A stretch of 64,000 nucleotides of DNA from Gnetum montanum (lineage: Eukaryota > Streptophyta > Gnetopsida > Gnetales > Gnetaceae), in NCBI GenBank assembly GCA_015680685.1, contig MNCI01029657.1, forward strand, positions 98,795 through 162,794, given 5' to 3'. The notes beneath the pieces are model-generated. The model saw nothing but the letters and a program-made list of their open reading frames with translations. It had not been told where the DNA came from and searched no databases. Shown here in pieces: positions 10,653 through 22,291 of this stretch. The translations under genes were made by a program, and so were the position numbers. Within the stretch, counting starts at the first letter, position 1; each line of letters opens with the position of its first letter.

Positions 10653-12633
10653 TACCCCCAAAATTGAATGAAAACTCATTCTTGAGTGAAGAACAAGGAT
10701 GAAGGAACAAGTTTTTTACAAAATATTAGGTAGGTATGGGATTATTGACTCACATACAAACTGGCTCAGATGGAATAGATACACTTTGAGTGCCCAAGTG
10801 TACAGAGTTATAACTTCTTACAAAATTGGTTGTTCATGATAAGAGAAGTGAATACCCTAGATGACACTGTCATCCAACACCTCTTAGTAGCAAAAGAATG
10901 AGAGAGAAGAGATCCAACGATCATAAATGATTCGCATCTTGTGGTACTACTGCATCATCCTTGGTGAAGATTGTCCCGCTTCCATTTCATGCTTCCCACT
11001 ACAATCATAATAGAATCATGAATTAGTATGCAATCTGTAACACATACTTGTTAAATGTCTTATCTCATTGATGGTTACACTCGGCTAGGTTGTGATTGTG
11101 GTAGATTGATTCCTTGAGTAGTGTTAGCGGAAAGGCTAACAAATAGAGTAAAATAGATAAGTGGTGCATTAAATTTGAAAAAAATTCAACACAAGGAAAA
11201 TATCTAAAGAGGGTGTAAGAATTCACAATAATAAAAGGAAATTTCACTAAAAAATGTTATGAAGATGTGCACAATTGGATGTCATTGATGGGGTAAACAA
11301 AAATAATTTGATTGTAAGGGTGTTTAAGGGTAAAGGACTTAACTAACCCAACTAAAAGATATGTAAGTGGGTCCTTTCCAAAGTAGGTGCAAGCATTTCA
11401 TACCCTCACATAACTTCAAACTAAAGAGTTTGTGGGTGTCGTGGATGATTAATGGTTATGGAAGGTTAAGTATAGAACCCAAAAGAAACTAACTAAGAAT
11501 TCTGACATATCAAACTAGGACATCAAACTAGAACATGAAACCAGCAGTGAGGTGAGACATGGAAAACATAGATGGATGAGAGAGAGTGAAATGGAGTTCT
11601 TGATTAAGGTCACATGAAGTCCCTAGTGGATTTTATGGTTAAATTACTTGATAGGATCCATCCTTAGTCTAGACCAAGGCTAACCATGTTCAGTGACTTT
11701 GCATCATCACCCTAAGACTAGTCCATCCCTTGAGACATAAAAGTGCTCCCATAGAACAACCATTGTTTCTTATTAGAGAAGAAAAGAGAAGTAGGAAGTG
11801 AGGAAGGGCCTTAGTTAGAGAGGACTAGCCCCATAAGTAGTGCTTATAGCCTATTTATTTTATCTAGGGGTGTGCTTTGAATTCCCATCATTTTTTTTCA
11901 AATGGAAACCATACCATGCAAATACATATGCATTTATTTTGTCTAAGGGGTGTGCTTTGAATTCTTATTATTTTTTTTTCTTTTGATGAGAATTACACCA
12001 TGCAAAGATGTATTCAACTTCCTTTTATTGGTTGACACAGAATGATAAGAAATCCATGAAAACACACATGCACCTAGGAAAATAGAAAGGTACAAAGAAT
12101 ATTGAATTCCCTTGAAGCCACATCTTGTTCAAACCTTTGAATCCTTTTTAATTTCGGAAACTACCAAAGTCACAAATTTATTAAAGTTTTGTTAATGAAA
12201 AGGGGACTGCATGTTTCTAGAACAGGAAAATCATAGAGTTTGTGGAGGGATGGATGTTATGGACTCATTACCTATTGCATGAAAAAGAAACCATGTCCTA
12301 ATCATCCACAAAAAAATTTGAAGTCAAAAATTAAATACCAATAATCAAATAATAATATAGTATACATACCACCATTAATTAATGCATTACCACTATACCT
12401 AGCACTTATTAACAAAATGTTAGAAAATCGCACCAAAGTAAAATTTAAAAAATAAAATATAATAGAAAGTTTAAAATACTCAAGAAATAGAAAATGTACT
12501 AATGATGGTGTAAAAAAAATTAGAAAAGATTAATAACATGAAAACAAGAAGATGTAAAATAAACAATGTGTGAAACAAAAAGTTGTAAAATAAAAAACTA
12601 AAAAATTGAGGAGTTGCTTATACGATTAGCATG
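10653..12633 (-). other. Athila-3 3' internal region, non-coding
   Basis: Colinear with 740-2620 of Athila-1, including matching blocks such as ACACCATGCAAAGA, GTGCTTTGAATTC and the final GATTAGCATG. No long frame. The last five bases (GCATG) would be one copy of the Athila-2 target duplication; the other copy is deleted. Confidence 0.65.
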
Positions 12634-13477
12634 TGATTAGTCGTAATATCGTGTCTGTGATATTAGATCCCACCAAGTGATATCAGACACCTGATGTCAG
12701 AGCCTATCTCGTTGTCTATGAATAAGAGATGGAGGCACTTGGTTTGGGATAGTTTTTCCATTCTCTTAGCCAAACTCTTGCAGTTCTTCTATTTTAGAGT
12801 TAGAATTATTTCTGAGTACTCACAGTAGGAGTCATAAAGTGAATGGATCTTTATTCAAGCATTGTGTACCTGAGCACACTTTGTGTCTGGAAATAAAAAC
12901 AAACTTTGTGATAAACCTTGCAACATTTAGAATAGATTAATTGTTACTTTGAATGTTATTTATTCTTATTTAATGTTAGTTATTGCTGGTTGATGTTTTC
13001 ACTAGTTAATCCATGTTATTTTTATAGAATTTTTAATTATCAATGAATTAGTACACTTAGCACGACCACTTTGAGCATACGTGGAACACTTGGTAATCCA
13101 ATAATGACTAGTATTTGGTAATCCCAGTAGTGTTACACAGGTTTAGGATGTGTCCAGAGAGTGGGAATCGATGCTAGTGTTAGGATTTAATTAATGTTAA
13201 AGTTAAAGTTACATAAAATCCATTAGTTAATTGAATCTTTCATTTCACACATTTAGGAGACTAGGTTACAAAATATAAAAAGCATAAAAAATCATATACC
13301 TCAAGTTTACTTAACCATACAATTGTGTCTTACAAGTAAGCTTAGGAAGATAACAATTACACAAATCATCCTTGTTCTGTGTTGGTGCATAAGCACTTAA
13401 TCCTTGGAGATCAATCGAATCACACATGAATGCTCATATTCATATGGTTGGACGTAGGAGTACCTTACCACTCATCA
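12634..13477 (+). repeat. 5' LTR of Athila-2
   Basis: 844 bases from TGATTAG to CTCATCA. The TATA box is decayed (CTATGAATAAG near 12715). The primer site follows immediately. Confidence 0.85.
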
Positions 13478-13478
13478 T

Positions 13479-13496
13479 TGGCACCGTTGTTAGGGA
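13479..13496 (+). other. Primer binding site of Athila-2
   Basis: TGGCACCGTTGTTAGGGA one base inside the LTR. It differs from the classical tRNA-Asp-complementary site of Athila elements only by transitions. Confidence 0.85.
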
Positions 13497-13613
13497 TTTT
13501 GTTGTTTGTGTGCTGATTAGAACATAGGAAATCCCCCCATCGTTGGAACAAACCCTTAAGGTCAACCATCTTACAATTTCCAAAAAAGGTTATCACACAC
13601 TAAATAATTAATT

Positions 13614-14409
13614 ATGTCTCTTTTTTCTTATGAGAGTACTTCACCGACTATGTCTAACACCATGAACAATCAGAGGCAGGGTGCACATGATGACCTGCCA
13701 GTGCCCCAATAGTTTTACTTGGTATACGCTCATCCTGATGAGTATATACCAGAATTTACCTTTATCCTCCACCAAGATGAACAACTGCGATGGCATGATT
13801 TAGAAGGTAACATAGTGTTACCTCCTAATCGCTCGATCTCAAGCATGCTTCTTCATGCTCTCACATGAATTGGTATGCAGCACTTATAATCTGAGTACAT
13901 TGTGCATGAACATGATTCAAGAGAGTATCAACCAATGAAAGAAAAATGTCAAAGGTAGCTATAGCAAGAGAGACATTATAAATCCATGAAGGGAAAGTGG
14001 TCTCAAGATGTCCCGTATGTCCTAAGTGAAAACAAGGGTGGTGAACCTGTCTTGAGAGGTTTTCCATAAAACAATGTTTCTCTCATTGACTTTGGTCAAG
14101 GAGTTGGGTATTAGAATCTTCATTCAACTATTCATAACCTAGGTTCTAGTACCAATAGATACAAAGTGTCTGGAAAAGGAACACAGATGCATGACAAAGA
14201 TGGACATTCTGATTGTAACCATGATCGAGGCCACGACCATCGAAGAGAAGGTGATAGGCATCGCCACAATGTCAGTCCTCCTTCTTCATCATCTTCATCA
14301 TCTTCTTCTCCCCCTCCTTCAAGATTTGATTGCAATCACAAAAGACGAGACCATGTGGATAAGGATAGGCAAGACAAAAATTATCGACAGGACAATAAAG
14401 AAAGGAGAT
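13614..14409 (+). pseudogene. Athila-2 gag, N-terminal part
   Basis: ATG at 13614 (MSLFSYESTSPTMSN). The conserved DEYIPEFTFILHQDEQ block follows at about residue 45, then a His/Asp/Arg-rich segment and a run of serines with prolines (14277-14330), then a basic tail. It is interrupted at 14409 by Tat-1 and resumes at 33645. Internal stops are present. The low-complexity Ser/Arg stretch is conserved in position with Athila-1. Confidence 0.7.
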
Positions 14410-16247
14410 TGTAGTGACCAAAAACGTAGGTAGTTGGAAACACCGAGAGGTCATTGGTCGGACAGTTTTAACACTAGATCCGTGCAGGGCCGTGCTGGAT
14501 AAAATGAAAATGGGGTGCCTTGAATGGTTTGGTTGATTAGACAAGGACTTAATCAGTGTCACTAAACCTTTTGCAAACATGTGATTTGAAAACAAATTTT
14601 ATAACATAAAATATTGATTATTATATGTGAGGAAACAAAAATGATGTAAAATGCAATGATATGCAAGAAAATGACGTAAAATGGAGTTAAGAAATGCACT
14701 GCTTCAAGATTATGGCTTTACTTTGTCAAGGTGGATACAATCGGTTTGTATGACACTGGGAAGCACAAAGACCCCAAAAGTAACCAAGACGTTCAAAAGC
14801 GAGCCAAGTGTATTCTTGAACACGATTTCAAGAGCTAACAATGCACGATGCTATAAAAGAAATAGGAAGGAGCTAACAAAATGCCAAACGGGGATGCTAA
14901 CTATTTGATTTTGTCAACTCAAGAATGTTTACAATGCTCAAGATTGCCAAATTGATTCTTGCCAAGGCAAATTTTTTCCAAACTCGCCAACAATTTTTAC
15001 AAACCTGCAAATTTTTGCCAACTAGTTTTGCCCTTTGAATTGCCAATTTGCCAAACCTTTGAGCATTTCTCATTGGGGTATTTAGAGGGCTAGGAGCACA
15101 TGAGAAATGCAGTTTGGACACCATGTGCCTTGGACCCACAAAGTGTTGACATGTCCATGCTGCATGGACATGTAAAGCTGATTGATTGACAAGCCTTCCA
15201 TGTTGCAATCACACTGTCAGAACATGGAGATGTGTGCCAATGATGCAAACAGGTGAAGTGCATTGATGTATCATAGTTGTTTGCTACGTTGTGCTATGCT
15301 TCAGAGCATAGCATGTTGGCGTAGCATAACAACTTGCTATGCTATGCTACGCCCCACCGCCTGCTATGCTGTGTTACATCATGGAGAGTAGTGGGTTAGC
15401 GTAGTGTAGCTACTTGCTACACTATGCTACGCTATGTAGAGTAGCATAGCGTAGCCACCAGTTTGAAGAAGAAATCTATGTTGGACCCTATTGCATGTGC
15501 TGGAAACTTCTGAAGTGTTCTGATTGGTTCTGCATGTTTGCTACGCTATGTAGCATAGCATAGCGTAGCAGCTGGCCTTAACTGCAATTCGCATTGCAAA
15601 AAATTTGAAGGTCATGTTAACAATTTGTGACCTTTGCTCTTTGTGTGAAGCTTGCGAACTTGATAATCTAACATTCTGAGACACTTTTTGTTGTTCATGC
15701 ATCATTGCTACGCTGCGTAGCGTAGCAGCCGACATAGCCTACTCTTTTGCTACTTTTCCAATGAAAGAAGCCTTGCTGAAAGACTTGGAAATTGAGCGAG
15801 GAAACTGGTTTTGAAAATCCAGAGGTGCTTGCTAAGTGCAATCAAAATCACTAAGCAAGCTAGGCCTTTCTGTCATGCTTTTGCTATGCTATGATACACT
15901 ACGTAGTGTAGCACTTCATCCTGCAACTATCTTCTGAGGCTTGCTACACTACATAGCGTAGTGTAGTGTAGCAAAATTCTTGACGAGAAAACTTATCGAA
16001 CTATTTTACGTAGCCTGAGCACTGTCGACAACACCACGCATCATTTTCGAGTAGACTGTCAGCTGGATGAACCACCCAGGTGGGCAGGCTGGAGAGTCCG
16101 TTGGGCCTGTCAACACTGGACATAGAAAATTCATCAAACTGGATAGTCTAAACTCAGAGCATCCATTTCATTTTGAAGTGACATGACATTGCCTGAATTC
16201 CAAGGACCTGGTGAAGTAAGAATGCCTTGAAAATTTAGGGTGTTTCA
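14410..16247 (-). repeat. 3' LTR of Tat-1
   Basis: Ends TGTAGTGAC at the left and GTTTCA at the right on the plus strand, so the element strand reads TGAAAC...ACTACA. It pairs with 31705-33644 and with the Tat-2 LTR. It is rich in inverted copies of GCTACGCTATG / CATAGCGTAGC (15280-15440, 15541-15570, 15880-15975). The minus-strand TATA box is damaged near 15085 (plus strand TATTTAGA). Confidence 0.9.
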
Positions 16248-16263
16248 TTGATCCCTTTTTGTC
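16248..16263 (-). other. Polypurine tract of Tat-1
   Basis: Minus strand GACAAAAAGGGATCAA abuts the LTR start TGAAAC. The same site in Tat-2 (55592-55607) reads GAAAAAGAGGGGCCAA and in TatN (51122-51137) AACAAAGAGGGACCAA. This fixes the minus orientation. Confidence 0.8.
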
Positions 16264-16682
16264 AACATCTGGAGGATGGACCTGAGAGACATCGACAAAG
16301 AATATGAAACACCACAAAAATAAAAATGCTAACATCATTCTTCAGTGATCACTGAGATGTTGCTTAGCTGTGCTTAAGAGTGTTGCATTGGTTTTGTGGG
16401 GGAGAGGGAAGGGATAAGCAAAGAGGGAAGGGGGTTCAAGAAAATGCTAAAGATGAAACTTAGCAGAATCCCTTGTTGGAGTGCTTGTGAGGGAGTTTTT
16501 TGCGTGGTCATCTTTGCTTTTACTAACCTTCAACCCTTCATTGAAATGTTTAGAGAGGGTAATTGTGAAACAGCTTATGTGCCATTTGTTTTAGGAACAT
16601 TTTTCTTGTGTGTAAGCTTTTGCTTTCTTACGCTTTTCTCTCTGCTATTTTGCCTTTACATTTGCAAAAAACCTTGTTGCAG

Positions 16683-17239
16683 GATAGGTGTTTCTTTCCC
16701 AGGATGAGTTGTGTTACATCCATATGGGGCTTTAACCTACCTACAGATGCTTCCCATGCGGTGAGCTGTGTTACGCACGTCATGGACTTTACGGTGGAGG
16801 ATATGGGAGGGCTTGACAGGTGTTGGGAAAAGCTTGTAAAAGAGGGGAGAGAGTGGATATTGCAGGTGCAAGGAATGAGGTAAAGGAGCTTAAAGGGTAG
16901 GACAGGATGTGCACTCTGAAGTAGCTAAGCTAATCAAGACAACCACCTTATAATGCTGTAGCATTTGCTACCATGGTGAAATGCACCTTTGACTAATGCC
17001 CCTCTAGTATGCACCTTGCAAACATAACAGAGAGAAAACCAAGAGAAACAACCATGATGCAAAATGAAGGTAAAGGTCTTGTTGTGGACATTGTTGAAGC
17101 AACAAATGTTGTTGCTAAGACATGCGACATCCAAACTAGGAAGGCCAGCAGTGGTCTTGGTAGCATCAACGTGGAGGAGTTGGCATCGAGGAGGTTAGGA
17201 GTTGCTGTGAATGCAGATGCTCAGGAATCCTTGCCGAAG
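16683..17239 (+). pseudogene. Second antisense coding-like segment of Tat-1 (two possible exons)
   Basis: Two blocks conserved with Tat-2 and opposite to gag-pol. 16683-16879 follows a CCTTGTTGCAG acceptor-like site and encodes a stretch containing SIWGFNLPTDASHAVS and a DMGGLDRC..KLVKEG block. 17031-17239 follows AACATAACAG and contains ASSGLGSINVEELASRRLGV and DAQESLPK, ending at an AAG/GTAAGC donor. The blocks share most residues with Tat-2, which suggests past coding constraint. However, the reading phase does not carry across the proposed intron in either copy, so the exact gene model is unproven. Tat elements are known to carry extra frames, sometimes antisense, between integrase and the 3' LTR. 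Confidence 0.5.
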
Positions 17240-17625
17240 GTAAGCATTCTTAGTTCAACTGTGAGATTGGCTACCCAACAGCTAAATTTCTCTCAAGCTC
17301 GGATGCTAGCAAGGGTTGAAGGCTAACAGTATTGTGGCTGGGCCACAATACTACTGGAACTCCAGTAGTAGGCACTGACCAAGGAAGCTACTGTCAGGGC
17401 AATAAGCCATGGTGACAGTGGGTCTGAAGGGTTAGCATGATGTCATACGACATCTCTGGAGGATCCAAAAGATGCCAAGAGTAGTGATGTTGCATATGTT
17501 CTAGAGGCTATTTCCATGGCATCGTGTACTGCATTCTGGAACTGCAACGTCCCACCCCGTGTCGGCACTATGCATGCTCGCTTGTTGTGTACTGGTGTAG
17601 ATGCATGCTGGGGACGTGCCGTGAA

Positions 17626-18018
17626 CCTAGTTTAAGATCCTAGTAGATCATGATGTGCTGGTTTAGGGTCCCAGTAGACCGCTATGCTAGTTTAAGGTCC
17701 TAGTAGGCCATATGTGCTAGTTTAACATCATAGCAGATAGTCGTTGTGCTAGTTTTTCGTCGTAGCGGATGGTGGATGAGCTAGTTTAAGGTCCTAGTAG
17801 ACTTGTCTGTGCTAGTTTAAGGTCCTAGTAGACCATTATGCCAGTTTATAGTTGTAGTAGACTATCTGTGCCAGTTTTATGTTGTAGCGGAGAAGCTTTG
17901 CCAGTTTTACATTGTAGCAGACATGCTTTTTTAATTTTACATCATAGCGGATGTGCTTTGCGAGTTTTACATTATAGCAGATATTTGTTTGCTAATTTTA
18001 TGTCGTAGCGGATGAGCT
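17626..18018. repeat. Minisatellite array, GCTAGTTTAAGGTC type (3' of integrase)
   Basis: About 14 degenerate units of roughly 29 bases, each with CTAGTTTAAGGTC followed by CTAGTAGACC or a variant. GGTC and GACC inside a unit are complementary. The same family occurs at 21633-21976, in Tat-2 and, on the sense strand, in TatN. Confidence 0.85.
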
Positions 18019-18033
18019 TACCATGTTCATGCT

Positions 18034-19140
18034 TCAGATGTAGTACGACTTGAGATAAGAATGATTCACTAGATTTGCAAACTCATTGTCATCCATGTCT
18101 GCCAGCTTGAAGGCCTTGTTCCCAAAGGATTTTGTGACCATGTATGGACCTTCCTAGTTTGCTAAGAATTGGTTTAGATGCTCATGGACAGCCTTCAGAA
18201 TGAGGTCTCCCTTCTGTATTGGCCATTGATTCAGATTCACATGATGTTTTTACCACTACTTATTTTGGTAATGCTCTATGGGACTTAGTGTTTGTGCATG
18301 CTCCTACTCTATTGAGTTGAGGTTGATAATCCTCAACTCGTTATTCTGGGCTTCACTCACAACATTTGATAGGATCATTCAGAGTGATTGCACCTACAAT
18401 TCAAGAGGTAACATCACTTCATATCCATAAATAAGACTATAAGGTGTCTTACCTATTGCAGTCTTGCATGTCATCTTGTAAGCCCATAACACATAGAGGA
18501 TTTGCTCATGCCATCGCCTCTTGCTGTTGTTAAGCATTCTCTTCAGCAAGTTGATGATGGACTTATTTGTAGCCTTTCCCTGCCTATTTGCCTATGGGTA
18601 GTATGGTGAGGAGAATGATTGTTTGATGGAAAGACTACTGCAGAAGGTTTGAGTTTCTGTACTACTGAATTGTGGCCCGTTGTCGGTCACAATAGTCATG
18701 GGAAGCCCAAACCTTGTCACGATGTTGTCCAAGATGAAGTGGTAAATCTGTTGAGATGTAGTCTTCCTCAGGGGGATAGCCTCTGCCCACTTAGTAAAAT
18801 ATTTAGTAGCAGTGATGATGAAGCTATGCTCTATGGAGGACTTAGGCATGATGGGTCCTATGAGGTCTATTCCCCATCGCTGGAAAGGCCACGTAATCTA
18901 CATCGGGTGAAGCTCTATAGGTAAAATGTGTATGAGATTTGCATATCATTGGCATGTATCACACATCTTAACTTTTGGTAGGCAATCACACTCCATGTGA
19001 GGCAAATAGTACCCTAGACATATGATTTTTGCAGCCATAGCCCTAGGTGCTATGTGTCCACCACACAGTCCCTCATGTACTTCATTAACCACCTTTTGCA
19101 CTTACTCCTCATTTACGGATGCCAGAAATATCACGTCATA
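18034..19140 (-). pseudogene. Tat-1 integrase
   Basis: The C-terminal end of pol. In element order come a zinc-binding region (VHEGLCGGH-like, near 19080), the catalytic core (18849-18592, with TKYFTKWAEA and TDNGPQFS), the region YSLIYGYEVMLPLEL and a C-terminal NQ.P.QKGDLIL...EGPYMVTKSF..ADMD domain ending KSYYI and a stop at 18036-18034. Integrase joins the cDNA to host DNA. The first catalytic aspartate is replaced (ATKYF where ATDYF is expected), and the expected glutamate position reads GKATN. With several stops, this copy is dead. Confidence 0.8.
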
Positions 19141-20280
19141 GGAGCATTTGCATAGGGCATTGTCTCCCATGAGCACATATTGCTGAGCATGCTTACAAAT
19201 CACATCTCTCTGGGTAGATTTCAATCCACTTGGGGGCTCACCATGTTGTAGGTAGGTTTTAATGTTGGCATACCACTCTTGGGTATCTGTAGTGCTAACA
19301 GAGGCTACGTGTCCTACCTAAGTGATAGGCTCAGTACACTCGATAATCGAGGTTGGAAAACTTGCAAAGTGTGATGGAATATTTAATGCTAGGGTGGCCA
19401 AGGCATTTGCTACGATGTTTCGTTACATGGCATGTGTTGCATGTCCATAGTTGGAAACTATTTAAGTAGGCTTTTTTGCTAGGTCATAATAGGGTTGTAG
19501 GTGTGTAGCTTTGTAGGCGTAGACCTCAGTGATTTGATTCACAACTAGTTGTGAAACTCTGCAAATCACTAGGTGTTGTATGCTTAATGCTTGGGTAGCT
19601 AGAAGGCCCCTAAGTAACCCCTCGTACTTTTCCACGTTGTTTGTACAAGGGAATGCAAAATGATAAGCTAAAGGATGCATTTCCCTAGAGGGGAACAAAA
19701 TGATAGTAGCTGCACTACCCCCTCATGCGGTCGAGGTGCTGTCAAAATGCAAAGTAGCTTCAAGATGTGATGGGATGGTGTCGATAGTGCTAACATGCTT
19801 GTCTGGGGATTTAGGGTCTATGATTGCCTAGTCATTGATGGGTGAGGTCATAAGTTATGTTTCTATGGCTTGACCTTTCGTCAAAAATTGGCTCACATAA
19901 TGCAAATTGAATTCCGCTATTATCACTTTCCACCAGGCCATCCTACTGCTTTCATACATATTATTTGCGATAGCCCGAACTATGTTGCTTTTGCAAATGA
20001 TGTTAATTTTGCTATGAAATAGGTAGTGTTTCCACTTCTTCAATGCAAACACTAAGGCAAGGTAGTTTCTCTCTACCTCATTGTATTTTGCTTCATATGC
20101 TATCAGGGCATGACTTAGGTAGTACACTGGTATCTCAAAACCATTATCCCATTTCTGACATAATAGTACCATGATAGACATGTCCAAGGTAGCAAGGTAG
20201 ATGAAGAAAGTCTTATCCCTCTATGGTGGGTAAATAGTTGAGAGTTGCAAGAGGTCTTTCTTCATATCATCGAAGGCTTG
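19141..20280 (-). pseudogene. Tat-1 tandem RNase H domains (retroviral type, then archaeal type)
   Basis: 20187-19855 carries the retroviral-type RNase H (YLSHALIAYEAKYNEVERNY, ALKKWKHYLFHSKI). It is followed by 19850-19462 with the archaeal-type RNase H seen only in Tat-lineage plant elements (HPLAYHFAFPCTNN, YEGLLRGLLATQAL, SQLVVNQITEVY). The second domain is thought to replace or add to degradation of the RNA in RNA:DNA hybrids. The archaeal-type N-V-E-K-Y-E block replaces the usual N-x-A-E-Y-E of Tat-2 (NNIAEYEG), one of several signs of decay. Confidence 0.8.
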
Positions 20281-21501
20281 TTGGCACTATGGTGTCCATT
20301 CAAAGTTAACCCCTTTCTTGAGTAGATGTTGCATAGGGTGTAACTTATCGATCAATTTTTCTATGAACCTTTTGATGAACTGTACTCTACCTTGTAGCCT
20401 GGGTAATTCTTTAAGGTTTGTAGGAGGTGCCAGGTTGACAATGGCCTTACCTTTGTTAGGATCCACTTGTATTCTAGCTTCTGATACTACAAACCCTAAC
20501 ATGCATCTAGTTCTCATCCCGAAGACACACATTTTAGGATTGAGGCATAAATAATGCATTTGAAAACACTTGAGGACTACACCTAGATCATTGGGATGAT
20601 CAGTGACTTCTTTATATTTCACTGCTATATCATCCATGTAGTCATTAAATGTTTCTAAGATGTAGTCGCTAAAGATGTAAGTCATGGCTCGTTGGTAGGT
20701 TGCTCTGGCATTCTTGAGCCCAAAAGGCATTATAGTGTAACAAAAGGTACCCCATGGGATCATGAAGGTTGTTGTTAACTGATGCTTTGGGTTAATGTGA
20801 ATATGGTTGTAGCTGGAGAAACCATCCATGAAGGATAACAGAGCATGACTAGCCGTAGTATCAATGGGTTGATCAATGCTTGGAAGTAGGAAATCTTCTT
20901 TGATCATTGCCTTATTTAGATCTCAGAAGTCTATACAGATTTGTATTCCTCCCATTTTCTTAGATACTACAATGATGTTGGACACCCATTTCGAGTAATC
21001 AACTGCCCGGATGAAACCAGCCTAGTATAGCTTGGTGATTTCATCCCGTACGACCAGTGTGATCTCTAGTTTAACCTTACGAGCCTTTTTCTTAACCACT
21101 TTCATGCGTTGGTCTAAGACGATGTTGTACTGTATCAGCATCGAATCTAAACCCAGCATGTCATTGTATGACCATGCAAAGAATTCAATGTTGGCTTGCA
21201 AAATTCTGGCTATATCTCTGTGCATCTGCGAATCTAGGAGGGAACTAAGGTTCAACTTTTTTAACTCTCCCCTGGATGTGGTCACAGGCATCTCGATGAG
21301 AGGGTCCTTAGTTACATCCCCAGCCTCTAAATCTAGCACTTGGACCAGATGCTCAGGCTAGTCTGTAGATGCTTCTAGGGATGCTATGGTGCTAACTGCG
21401 AGTGATTCCCAGTCTATTAGATCTAGGTTTAGTTGTCTTGCGAGTTTGCCATGTGGACCTACTAAAGCTAAAGGCAAATAGAGATCACGATGGATTTCCA
21501 T
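20281..21501 (-). pseudogene. Tat-1 reverse transcriptase
   Basis: The frame can start at the ATG at 21501. A good splice acceptor (TTTATTTTATTTTGGTAG, minus strand, ending at 21513) lies just upstream in both Tat copies, consistent with an Ogre-like intron between protease and this domain. Motifs: LLSFMDGFSSYNHI, TTFMIPWGTFCYTIMPFGLK, NARATYQRAMTYIFSD, the catalytic DYMDDIAVK, then LNPKMCVFGM and a LKELPRLQGRVQFIKRFI thumb block. The active-site YMDD is intact. A stop at 21358-21360 and others interrupt the frame. Confidence 0.85.
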
Positions 21502-21632
21502 TCTCACTCAACCTACCAAAATAAAATAAAGGTCTAGTTAAGAGGTACTTGTTGGTAGTAATTGTGTATAGTGAAAATTTGCAAAATAGCAATGAGATGT
21601 AATTAGTAAAGTATGATGCAAAGCTTAAAATT

Positions 21633-21976
21633 TGCTAGTTTAAGGTCATGGCGGATCGCTAAGATGTAAATATGCAAAACTGTTAATGTAAAGTGTGAAA
21701 CTACTAATGTAGAAATGCAAAACTACTAGTTTAATGTCATTTTAGACTACCTAGGTGTAAAATGCAAAACTGCTAGTATAAAGAACAGAAAGCTGCTAGT
21801 GTAAAAATGCAAAACTGCTAATGTAAAAATGTGAAACTGCTAGTTTAATGTCATTGCAGACTGGGAATGCATAAAAGGTCGAAACTACTAGTTTAAGGTC
21901 TTTTTAGACCACTAACTAAAGTGAAACTATATGCTAGGAGTGCTAGTTTAAGGTCTTTTTGGACCGTTAACTAGAT
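21633..21976. repeat. Minisatellite array between pol and the antisense gene
   Basis: Degenerate units such as GCTAGTTTAAGGTCTTTTTG followed by GACC, interspersed with TGCAAAACTGCTA. It lies between two divergent starts: the pol acceptor/ATG near 21501 (minus) and the TATA box at 22148 (plus). The counterpart in Tat-2 is 61123-61456. Confidence 0.8.
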
Positions 21977-22147
21977 ATTTTTTTTGGGAAGGCAAATGGC
22001 TAGCTTGAAGTGTGTCAAGGCTCCGCCCAAGCCCACCTGTTTTAATGCAAATAGTGTTATCATGTCATGGCGGGCATGCTACGCTGCACAACATACTCCA
22101 CATTAAACAGAAAGAGAGAATGACAAGTTTCCTTTTCACCCTTGCAA

Positions 22148-22157
22148 CTATAAATAG
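22148..22157 (+). promoter_or_regulatory. TATA box of the antisense gene in Tat-1
   Basis: CTATAAATAG, 143 bases before the ATG at 22292. Tat-2 has TATAAATAA at 61658-61666 in the same context (AAACTC.T.ATTTT..C.GTAA downstream). Conservation in two copies and correct spacing suggest a Pol II core promoter independent of the LTRs. Confidence 0.65.
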
Positions 22158-22291
22158 GGATTAACCCTTGGTAAACTCGTCATTTTCACCGTAACAGCGC
22201 AAAGCCCACATTCGGAGCATAGAGTGATTGTGCCAATAAAGAGCAAGGAAATTTCGACATAACAATGAGAAAAGAGTTGTCAAGCAAGACA

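Larger units (their letters stand above)
9831..12633 (-). mobile_element. Athila-3, left piece (3' LTR and 3' internal region)
   Basis: A minus-strand LTR followed to the right by the Athila 3' internal region. It stops exactly where the Athila-2 LTR begins at 12634. The continuation is inferred to be the minus-strand integrase-to-gag stretch at 40421-43463 and 52967-53586, because Athila-2 is inserted between them and both flanks have the orientation and order expected of one element. Confidence 0.65.
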
